Below are positions 37,111 through 49,200 of a DNA stretch of 64,000 nt, piece after piece. Both the position numbers and the translations under genes were made by a program. Numbering within the stretch: the stretch's first letter is position 1; each line of letters starts with the position of its first letter. Below the pieces are notes generated by a model that made no database searches, had not been told where the DNA came from, and saw only the letters and a list, made by a program, of their open reading frames with translations. The stretch spans positions 135,991,952 through 136,055,951 of the forward strand of contig NC_092861.1 of the NCBI RefSeq assembly GCF_032062135.1, given 5' to 3'. Source of the stretch: Pyxicephalus adspersus. Its lineage: Eukaryota > Chordata > Amphibia > Anura > Pyxicephalidae.

Positions 37111-37247
37111 TATATAGACATTTGGAATTGTGGAATTGAAAAAGACATTCAATAAAGAACTGGGAAAATATTTAGTCTAATTCTGAATCGCTGATTTGAG
37201 AGACCATACACAATCCTAAATTTCATATGATATCTTCAACGTGAAAG
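37111..37247 (+). promoter_or_regulatory. Weak candidate promoter and 5' UTR of the large EGF gene
   Basis: A TATATAG word at 37111-37117 lies about 130 bp before the proposed start codon, which would put the transcript start near 37140. This rests on position and the TATA-like word only. An upstream non-coding exon cannot be excluded. Confidence 0.25.
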
Positions 37248-37258
37248 ATGATGTGCCG
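37248..37258 (+). CDS. EGF-array gene exon 1 (start codon)
   Basis: ATGATGTGCCG before donor GTAAGT encodes MMCR when joined to exon 2. It was chosen because exon 2 is a hydrophobic signal-peptide core without its own ATG in frame and the phase (2) matches exactly. An unseen alternative first exon is possible. Confidence 0.6.
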
Positions 37259-40200
37259 GTAAGTATATCTGTTATCTCTAATTTTCCTAAATTACATTTT
37301 TATTATCTGGAGTGCTTCTAGTAATACTAAACAATACAACTATGAAAGCTGTAATTTCTGATAACCGTTAATATAACCGTTCTGAAAACCGTAAATCTCA
37401 AAGACTTTCCTGGCTATGAGCTTGTTCCAGAACAGTGACCTCCTGGGCAGTAAAGACAGGATCAGGATAATTGCCTGCAGCTTTAATCTTTATGATCACC
37501 CTGTAACTTTAATAACAGAAAATGTAGAAACGACTGCAGCTCAAACCTGAAGGTCTGTTTGAACCTGAGAAAAATTTTAAAAAAATTGGTGGTAGTAGTA
37601 TTTTGTTTAGTGGACTTGATGCTACAATATGTTTTGTATTTGTTTGCATTTTATAAGACTTAGAAATAAAAAAAATGAGGTTTTTGGTTTATGGGACATA
37701 GGTTTATGTCCTTTGGAAATTCTTCTGTTCCATATAGGGATTTGTCTCTTCTCTAATATCCGATTGAACATGTTACCATGAAATGTTGAAGCTTTATAGA
37801 TTTCTTCCAACATTATACAATTCTATGGGCCCATAAGTATTACTCATTACTAAGTATTACATAAGTATTACTGCCTCACTGGGAATGTGTAGGTCATGAC
37901 ACGAACTTTGGCCAAAAAGTGTTTTCTGGTCAGAACCCTTGGTTCCCCCTTTTTTTCCTCTTCACCATGATAATGATATTTTTATATTAAAACCTTTTCT
38001 GTTTTATTAATTACACTTTGTTAGATCCAGTGGAATCATCATCAGTTTCTGTGCAGTGCAGGTACATCGATGCTGGTTGGAGGTGCCAGTGGGGTATTTG
38101 TATAGTTTTCCATGAACATCACAGTACACTGTTTCATGCAGACTGACCACCCCACATATGAGGCTCAGCCTCTGTGAATTAAAGTACTAAAGTCCATTGA
38201 CTATATTGGTGTTTCTCAACATGGGTCCTATGGAACCCCAGGGTTTCTCCAAAGGTTATTAGAAGTTATATAGTTACATAGTTACATATTAGGTTAGGTT
38301 GAAAAAAGTCAATTAAGTTCAACCACTACGGAAATAAACATATCCCAGATATAAAACCCTATAAGACATAGTTGATACAGAGGAAGACAAAAAATCCCCT
38401 TGTACAATTTGCTTCAACAGGGGAAAATATTCCTTCCTGATTCCATGAGGCATTCAGATGTTCCCTGGATCAATAGTCACTGTTATCTTTACTTTAAAGC
38501 CTTAATCCCCAGTTATATTCCATGCTTCTAGAAATCATCCAGCTTTTTCTTAAAGCAATTTATAGAAGTTGCTGAAACTACTTTCTGAGGGAGCCGATTC
38601 CACATTTTCACAGACTTTACCGTGAAGAATCCCTTCCTTATCCGGAGCTTAAACTTCTTTTCCTCCAGACACAAAGAGCGTTCTCTTGTTCTTTGTAATG
38701 ATCTCAAAATGAATAATTGGGAAGAGAGTTCTCTATAAGGACCATTTATATATTTACACAGGGTGATCATATCCCCCCTTATACATCTCTTCTCAGGGAA
38801 GAATAGATTCAGTTCAGCTAATCTCTCCTCATAGCTGAGCTCCTCCATTCCTTTTATTAGTTTCCCTTCTCTGCACTCTCTCCAATTCCACAATGTCCTT
38901 TTTGTGAACTGGTGCCCAAAACTGGACTGCATATTCCAGATGTAGTCTGACCAATGCTTTGTACAGGGACAAAGTTCCTTGAGTAATGAATAATTTGAGC
39001 TTCCCGGGTGATTCTTCCCTCTGACCACCTTACCAATGTACTGTGAGCTGTGAATTTAGTAATTATAGAAGGGGATTCCTGAAGACCTGAAAGTTATTTC
39101 AAGAGTTCCCCCATGTTTAAAAGCTCTAAATGTACCTAATACTATACAAAAAGATAGGTATTTGCTTCATCCTCCCAGAGAATATGTTGTATTAGATTTT
39201 ACTGTAAATGTCTCAGTTTTATTTGTCACTGAACAGGCTGTCAAGGTTGACTTCCGGAGTCTTTTATGTGCCATAACAATCAGAAACTGATAACCTTGTA
39301 ACAATTAAAGTAAAAGGATTCATTTCATCGGCTCTGCTATGCTTTGTATAACTACAATATCATATAAGTGTTTCTCTCTTTTTATTAGGTATTTATTGTT
39401 TCTGCTGACATGGCTGTGGGTGACAGCAAATTACATTTTTGCACGTAAGGACAAGATTATTCCTTCTATAGATGTCAGTCAGTTATATAAGAATAAATGA
39501 TAAGCGCTAATTTGATGTTTTTGAACCTACCAACCTGCTGATTGTTTAAATCTATCCAGTGTGATGTGTTTGCATTATGTCACGTGTTGTGTTATGACCG
39601 CTAAATTATTGGAATGGGCTGACAGCACACAACAGACTTTTTCTTTCCCACTCAGTACACCTCAAAATGCAGTAGTGCAATGTCATTGTTTTGGTTTCAT
39701 CCATTGGGGTGCAAATTTAAATACCAGGTAATGCAATGCACTGCACTATGGTACAGGTATTGCAATAAAGCACATAAAAGCTTGTTGTACTGCATAATAT
39801 TGTGATGCATAGGACCGAAAAGGATCTCAAATCCCTAATAAATGCTTATATACAGGTAAAAACCTTATGTTTAAAGCAACATTATTCATTTATTAAAATA
39901 ATTTCTTGCAAAATATAGTATTTACCTTCCCTATTTAAAGGTCCACTCATATGTCTTCAGAACCTGACACAGAACCAGAAAGTTCTAAACTCTTATGGCT
40001 CTATTTATAACTTATTCCCCCTGGCAAGTTCTCTGAAATTCACTGGAGGTGAATACTATAGTCGGATTTTTCTACAGTTCTCCTACGGTAATAAAAAAAA
40101 AATGACTCGTTCTGCCACCTAGTGGCCAATCGTTAAAACTGCAGAGCTGTCTCAATAGAAAATGAATAGGAAGGAAACAAATTTTATGAACGAACTGAAG

Positions 40201-43200
40201 AGGGAATCATTTATAAATAGAAAAATAGAAGAGTGACTTCAGCAAACTCTTCATATTTCCTCTAGTGATGAGTTTTCAACTTTATCTGGATTTTGGATGA
40301 TCTGATTATTACAAATTTACATCAGATGAATAAAAGGTATTCCACAATGCAGCTAATTTGATTTATTACCAATAAAGTCTATGGCCACCAGCGTTTCAAT
40401 CTAGCTGCAAATACCCTGAAAGTAAAATTGTCACTAAAATTGCTAAGGACTAAGGACACCTATAGGAACATGCCTCAAGTGAAAAATGATTTGTGTTCTT
40501 CTGCAAATAAAGTTGGCTACTTGACTAGTAGACTACCTTAGTTGACTAGGTAGCACTGATGCCAAAGTATATTCAAGAATTAATACAAGGTGGTATAATG
40601 TTTATAAGATTATTTGAAATTAAGAGCTAGTAGCAACTGTATTCATTGAAATTGCATACACTCAGGGCCAGCACCACCTAGTGGACTAATTGAGAATGAC
40701 AGCTTAACATACTTTTACTTTAGTTTACAGAAAAAAAACATACTTTAAAAAAAAAAAAATTGCTTAGGGCAAAAAAACAAAAACAAAACATGAAAATAGG
40801 AAATCTTTGCCAAACCCAACTCTTTTCAAGCTAAAACAAAGCATTTACTTACATACAATTTGATTGTCTACAATTTTATCTAGTAAGACAGAAAACAATA
40901 TTGCTATTTCATTTGACTGGTTATTGTTTTCTTTGTTCCAGAGGGTGACATGTGCACATCTAAAGGTCTCCAATGTCATAAAGATGCAGACTGCTTGGGC
41001 ACAGCCTCCGGAGATTACTTTTGTGTTTGCAGAACTGGATATTCTGGCAATGGAGAAACATGTGCCGACATTAACGAATGCACCAGTTCATTACATCAGT
41101 GCCACCAGCAAGCCACCTGTGTGAACACCATTGGTGGCTACAACTGCCTCTGCAAATCTGGATACAATGGAAATGGTTTTATCTGTACTGACATCAATGA
41201 GTGTGCCACTGCCAATGGTGGATGCCATGCTGATGCAACTTGCACCAACACCCCTGGAGACAGAACCTGCCAGTGTAAAACTGGGTTCTCAGGAAATGGG
41301 GTCAATTGTACGGATGTAGATGAGTGTAAAAAAGCTAATTTATGCCACTGGAATGCCACTTGCACTAATAGTCCTGGATCCTATGTGTGCACTTGCAATG
41401 CTGGTTATAAAGGGAATGGCAACTACTTGTGTCTGGACATAGATGAATGTACAGAGAGTCCTGGGCTGTGCTCAAGGGCCTTTGGATTTAATGGATGCAA
41501 AAACTTACCCGGCTCTTACCAATGCACCTGTTCTTCTGGCTACCAGAACACAGATAACAAGTGTGTGGATATTGACGAATGTGCCAATAGGATCTGCAGC
41601 CCATTTTCAACTTGCACCAATTCCCCAGGGTCCTACAGCTGCACCTGCAAAGAGGGATTTAATGGGAATGGCTTGACCTGCGTTGATATAAATGAATGCC
41701 TTACAGATAATAAATGTCACGCTCAAGCCAACTGTCTCAATTTTCTTGGTAGTTTTAACTGCACATGCCGAACTGGTTTCACTGGCAATGGATTTGTCTG
41801 CTCTGACATTGATGAATGTTTTCGAGATGGTATTTGCCCTATGGAGTCCACATGTCGCAATACAGAAGGCTCCTATTGGTGTGAATGTGCTTCGGGCTTT
41901 ACTCTGAACCAAACTAAATGTGTTGATATTGATGAATGCAAACTTGGACGTTGCAGTCCTTATGCTACTTGTCAGAATTATCAAGGTGGCTTTACCTGTT
42001 CATGTAAAAATGGCTTTGCAGGAGATGGGTTAAAGTGTACAGATATCAATGAGTGTGATCAAAACAATGGAGGCTGTCATGCCAATGCACAATGTAGCAA
42101 CTTACTGGGCTCATTCAGCTGTTCTTGTTCTAATGGGTACTCAGGTGATGGAGTAAAGCAGTGCCAAGATATAAATGAGTGTGCAGTTAATAATGGAAAC
42201 TGTCTATATGGGGCAACTTGCCTAAATTCACCCGGTTCTTATCGATGCCAGTGTGCCACTGGATTCCAGTCTATCAATAATACCTCCTGCCAAGATATTG
42301 ATGAATGTAAGACTGTAAATGGAATCTGCCCACTTAACGCACTGTGCTTTAATACATTTGGTTCATTCTATTGCCAATGTAAATCTGGCTTCACAAACAA
42401 CAATGGACTTAGCTGTAATGACATCGATGAGTGCCAAAGCAATCCTTGCCATTCACAGGCTACCTGCACTAATACATTTGGTTCGTATGATTGCATCTGT
42501 AACAAAGGCTTTGAAGGAAACGGTGTCAACTGTACTGATATCAATGAATGCAAGAATGCACTAACTTGCCATCAAAATGCAATTTGCTCCAATTTCCCAG
42601 GGACTTACTCTTGTCAGTGTTTGCAGGGATTTATCGGAAATGGCTTCCAATGTGAAGACATTAATGAATGTTCAATAAACAACACCTGCATAAATGACAC
42701 AGTCTGCATAAACTCTCTAGGTTCTTACGTCTGTTCATGTCTGAATGGAACACTTGCAATCAATGGCTTATGTGTTCCTCCAAGCTCCACCTGCACACCA
42801 GCTTGCCACCCCAAGGGCCTTTGTCATAGCACGGGCAACGGGTACACATGTGTATGTGACATTGGATTCCAGGGAAGTGGTACAGAATGTGTGGACACTG
42901 ATGAATGCCAGAGAGATATATGCAAAGATGATAAAATGCTTTGTGTTAACACTCCTGGGTCTTACATGTGCATCTGCAAACCGGGATTCAAGCTTAATGT
43001 TTCCCATTGCTTAGGTAAGTCATCATCTTTATCTACTTCACTCTATGTAGTATAGCTACTAGGGATGAGCAAGTGAGAATATAAAGTTCGATCTCGCCGC
43101 AAATCGGGCCTTTCAAGCTTACCGAAAATGTAAGTGAGAATGGCCTTCTGATTCGTCGAGAGTTCTCGCCCAACAGGAGGATTTCCAGGGCTGCATCATG

Positions 43201-46200
43201 CAGCTGTAATTCCTCTGCAATCCCCGGGCACTAGAGGTTAATTAACCTCTAGTGCCCCGGGGATCGCACACTTTTCTCAATAAATGCAGCCACAGCTGCA
43301 ATCATTGAGAAGATGCCTAGCACAGTAGAACCTCCTGACATTGTAATATAAGTGTCTCTTACAAATGATACTTTTGTATCTGTAACAAATGTATCACTCG
43401 TAAGAGATACTTATATTACAATGTCTGGAGGTTCTCCTGTGCTAGGCATCTTCTCAATGATTGCAGCTGTAGCTGCATTCATTGAGATGAGTGTGCAATC
43501 CCCGGGGCACTAGAGGTTAATTAACCTCTAGTGCCCGGGGATCGCACGAACAGGAGGATTTCCAGGGCTGCATCATGCAGCTACGTAAAGCCCCAACATA
43601 TTGATGCCTTTTTTAAGTTTATACTACATAACACACTTACCTTTTCCCTGGCTTCTGTACTGTCATCCCCCTGCTGACAAGGCCCTGAAGAAAGTTAGGT
43701 ACTCCAAATAAATGCAAAAAGATGCTGTGGTACAGTGCAGGATTTGGGGTGCTAAACATTCTTTAGGATCTTGCTGTGTCATCACCCTTGTCTAAGCCAG
43801 GCTCAAGGTAGTTATATTATCTAATCTCCCCCACAGCTATTTTAAGTTTATTGTGGTGTTTGAGCAAAATTTGAGGGGGAGCCAAACTAAAAGACCTTAA
43901 TGATGATAAATTACAAATTTAAAACTAGTTTATCTTAAATTCTGATGTACTATATCTGTATATGTTTTGTCTCACAAATAAACATTTCATGCATGATAAA
44001 GGATTTCTAGAGCACTAAGGATTCAAGCTTATGTAAATTTTGGCTGTATAGCATGATATCGAGTAGGAAGCCCACATGTTATAAAAGTTTCCTCTTGATC
44101 ATATCAGCTTTTCATAGAATTTTATTTCTGATGAAAGTAAGGATATGTACTGGAACTACATGCAGCTTTGGCCGGTATGATTGTTTCATCAGTGAGCCTA
44201 AATTAAAGCTCTCCAAGACTGGAGAAGATAAACTATCATGGAAGAACCTGGGGGATTCAGCAAACCTGGAAGAGATCTGGTTCAAGACTGAAAACATTTG
44301 CTATTGGCAAATGATTTTTACGAAATCCATTTCAGGATTACTGATCACCCAGGTTTCCCCAGTCATAATCTATCTTCTCCAGTCTTGGAAAGCTTTAATA
44401 AATCAAGCCCAGTCCTGCGATACATGACTAGCACTGCTGCACAAAATGTTTTGGTTTTTTATTGTACAAAGAAAAGGCCTTAGTTCTACATTCACTTAAC
44501 AAATATCATCTACAAGAACTAAAATTCTGCAATTATTTTCTGTATAATTGATGTAATTATAGTTTAACGTATTGTTTATTCCTTATAGATATTGATGAAT
44601 GTTCCACTGGTAGCAATATTTGTCATCCCCTGGCAGACTGTCTAAATACAATGGGCAGTTTTCAATGCCAGTGTAAGAGTGGATTTCAAGGAAATGGAAT
44701 CACCTGTACAGGTAAATAAATATAAGTCCCCTGTCCCCTTATCCCTCACCTGCCTCTTCAATGCGCAGGTTGCGTGGCTTCCCGCGGCTGGCACTTTGCT
44801 TCATACACCATGTAGGGTCCATGCAGCAGCGTTTCCCTGCGTGAAGAAGTGGTATTTGCACCGCAACTTCATTGCATGCTATAAAAAACATAAATATTTT
44901 ATTTAGTAATTTCATCAGTATTTTAATGAGATGGGAAAGGGGGAACCAGGGAAGGCAAAATATAACTAGATTAAACATCAGATTTACCAATAATCAATTA
45001 ATATTTATACTATACAGGAAACATGGGAGCAAAATAAAACCATTGTTTCACAATACCATGTGTCTAGCATATGCCAGTGCTGTGTGGTATGCATACAAGA
45101 ACTAAGCACTGATTTGTAATTATGTGAAGCATGTGTTGTGATCAAAGCACATGAATACATTTCCTGAGACCACAGTGCAGAGTTGAGCAATGCACCTTAG
45201 TTTTGTCCCAGCTTGTAATTAGATAAGAAAGCACCAAGACAGATCAGCACTCTGCATTCTCCTACTGTCCGAAAACTTCAAGTGTGATAAATAGAAAGGC
45301 ATGTGCACTGCAATCACTCTGACTGCCTACCTTTGCTTTTTGTATTATATTTAATTTTGCTATTTTATGTAAGAATACATTGAATGTTTTTTTTTATCTT
45401 CCTGTAGTTGATTGTTAATGCTAGGTATAACTCAGACACTTCGGTTGAGCTCTTATTAAGTCACTCCATATAATCAATATTTCAGTTTGCAGTAGATGCT
45501 TGCTCCAGGGTACTTTAAAAAAAGGATAAATTACTTAAACTACCTTCTAGGTATGTGCCTAATCTAAATCTACTAGTTAGGGCAGCAAAAATATATGTGT
45601 TGGGGGACATAAAAACTGGCAATGCCATACCTGGGCTTGCAGTATGTTTGTTTTATGTCCTGTCTATATTTCTTTCCACTCAGTAATGCTGTATCTGCTA
45701 CTCCCCAAAAAAGCCTACAAGAAAATGATTCTTCTCTATGATCATCCTATCTGACTATCTGTATATTATTAAATCTGATGCATCTGTCATTGGAATGTTA
45801 TTATACTCATGCTGCCATATTCCGGGAACAATATCTGTGATTTACATCTATTTTTGTCTAATTCCCCTTAACCATTGGTTTCCCATCCCCGTCCAAGCAT
45901 CTGAGGGTGTGAATTCTGCTTTAGTACTGCTTCAACCCTGAGGAAGATGAAAGAATTCTATTTTAGTCTGCTTTATTGTAAGTCTCCCTGTCTGATCCAA
46001 AATGCTGATGGTGTCTGCCAAACCCTGAAACCAATGTGGATAATATATATTTAGATCTGAACAGATTTACAGGTCTGGTTCAGTTTTACTACAGGTGAAG
46101 GTAAATGTCAGAATACTGACAGAATATGTCATTTGCTGCAGTAATACAAACTGGATGGGAACAGATAAATTGGTTGTTTTTCAGCAACTGCAGACAATGG

Positions 46201-49200
46201 CTTTTTGGAATTAGGACATGGAAAGGGGAAACTATAGCATAAACAATTAAGACTTGATACCAAATAGGTAGACATTTTCAAATAAAGACACTTTGAAGGC
46301 TATTTTTTTAACTACTTTAGGGTGAGGTAGGGTAAATTACTACTATATTATTTAATTGATTTACAATTCTGTTTATTATACCTTTACAGTCTAGTGAAAA
46401 AGTATGCACACGCCATTCAAATCATTGCTTTTACCCCCGTATTCAAATATTAGATCCTCATTAAAACGCTGCCTTTAGAAAAATGTGATCACTTAAAAAA
46501 TAGAAAGGTCATTTGCCTTTTCATGTATGTATATTGCAATGGTTCAGCTCCCATACAATTGGTGCAATTTCTTTCTAATTGTTGTTGTTGCTGCATTTCG
46601 ACATCCGCTCTAGCAAGCATTATCCTCACATCCTGCAATTACATTTGGGGGCTCCTGGGGACATTTTTTTCAAACAGTAGTGAACAAATTAGCAATCCTT
46701 TAAAATCCTATACTTTTATACAAATATATTAGATACATGGATAGGCACCTATGGATTATTTTTGAACAGTAAAATGATTTAGTTTTGATAATTTGGGAAT
46801 TTTTTAAATCTCTTTTTATTTATTTGCATCCTCAACCTTTTTTCTAAGGGCCTTGGAGCACTCTTTTAGTCTTGGCATAGTGACTCCCACATACAATATT
46901 GTCAAATAGTACAGAAGAGCCTTAATATCTAAAGTTTAAATAGATAATTTTCACCGGTATGCTCTCTATTCAATTTTTTCTAATCTGAAATACCTAATTC
47001 AAATCTCAATTGAAATGTGGGGTAAAGTAGGGGGCTATCATATTTATTCTACATGACAGATCTGTAAATCTGCATGCTCATTAATTTGGATTATGAGTGT
47101 AAGTAAAATTAGGTATGTGTTAATTTTATGTGTCATTTGTTCAAGCATATCACCTTTATCTGTTTAAAGCCCTGTTTAAACAATTGTTTCCTAATTTAAA
47201 TTTGCTTAAAAAGCAACAATTTCCATGAGGTGTATTTACTTTTTCTCATGACTGTATATCCAAGATCATTGTTTCTCAAACAGGGTTTTATGGAAACCTA
47301 GGGTTCCTCCAGATATTGTTAGACGTTCATTGAGTCTTGAGCAGTTTGTGACTCTCAGGTCAATTTAACGGATACCAATGATTTTTTGGCTATCTGTATT
47401 GGTGACTTTCTTTACACTGGCCAGCAATGTAAGAGACATTCTTCCCAATGACCACAATGTAAATGTACTTTGATGTGTGGTTATAGTATTTACAAAAAGG
47501 ATTCCCAGAAGACCTGAAAGTAATTCCAGATTCAAAAAAGTTGAAAAAGTTGAGAAAGGCTTTCCTAGATATAAGTAGGAGTATAAAAGTCAGCATTACA
47601 TTTAATAGCAGAGAGTCGTGTGGTTTTGTATAATCTTCTACATGGTTTTAACGTACATTGTTTGTATTTATAAAAAGACATGGCATCATTTCCTGACACC
47701 TCTTTTGGTAACAAATTATAGACATTGATGAATGCCAGACACAAAGTGGAGGATGCCATCTAGCAGCTACCTGCACAAACACGCCTGGGAGTTACTACTG
47801 CACGTGCCTGAATGGGTTCACGGGAAACGGCACAGACTGCTTGGACATTGATGAGTGCCAAGACAGTAGGCACATCTGCAGTGAATATTCAGAGTGTACC
47901 AACACTGCAGGTTCTTATCAGTGTTCTTGTCTTATTGGCTTTTACGGCAATGGAATCACCTGCACCGATGTGAACGAATGCTCAGATGGTCATGTTTGCG
48001 GTAACAACTCTGATTGTGATAATACAATTGGCTCTTATTTATGCTTTTGCAACTCGGGATACACGTTTGCTCATGGCACCTGTAGAGACGTAGACGAGTG
48101 CATTAGTCAGACCATATGCCATAATAATGCCAGCTGCATCAACACAGATGGATCTTTTCGATGTCTTTGTAAAAGTGGATATTCTGGAAATGGCAGCCAT
48201 TGTGAAGACATTGATGAGTGCAGTTTGGAACCCTCGGTGTGTCCAAAGAATTCCACCTGTTTCAATAGCCTCGGATCTTTCATCTGTCAGTGCTGGAATG
48301 GTTATAAAAATAATGGAACAACATGCGTAGATATTGACGAATGCTTGAACCCCATTGATTGCCATCAGTATAGCTCATGTTTCAATAACCCTGGCTCATA
48401 TTATTGTCTCTGTAATAATGGTTATATTGGCAATGGATCTTATTGTGAAGACATAGATGAATGCATGGAGTACCACCAAACAAGTATCTGCTATATTAAC
48501 TCTTACTGTGTCAACACAGTTGGCTCTTATTGGTGTCAGTGTGACTCCGGTTTTCATGATACTGGAGGTGTCTGCAGAGACATTGATGAATGTCAATTAG
48601 GCGTAGCAACCTGTGGTATGCACTACAAATGTATCAATACTGTTGGATCTTACAGTTGTCAATGTAATGAAGGATTCGCCAAAAGTGGTGAAAGTTGCAT
48701 TGACGTTGATGAATGTTTGCAAAATTACACAGTGTGCCATGAAAAGGCCATTTGTTACAACACACTTGGAACTTATATATGTACATGTCTGTCTGGCTTT
48801 ACTGGAGATGGCAAAAAATGTCAAGACGTTGATGAATGCCTTGACTTTTCCACTTGTCCCGATCACATGGTGTGCGCTAACTCACCAGGTTCCTACCATT
48901 GTTCTTGTGTTAAAGGATACCAAACCCAAGGCAACACCTGTGTAGATATAAATGAATGTCTAAACAAAACTCTCTTTTGTGGCACCACAGCCATCTGTGT
49001 AAATGTACCTGGATCTTATTATTGTACGTGTCCTCTGGGGTATAATCAGAAAGGCAACTCATGCATTGACGTAGATGAATGTTCAATGGCCGGAAGCTAT
49101 TGTACCAAGCAAGCTGTATGTGTGAACACACCAGGATCATACTTTTGTAGTTGTGTTGCAGGATTTTTGTCAAATGGAGATGTCTGTACAGATATTAATG

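Noticed and set aside
41607..41984. Minus-strand open frame of 125 codons inside the EGF exon, and similar ones at 48039-48365 and 48597-48866
   Set aside because: They mirror the cysteine/asparagine codon bias of the EGF array on the sense strand, show no domain and lie wholly inside a convincing exon.
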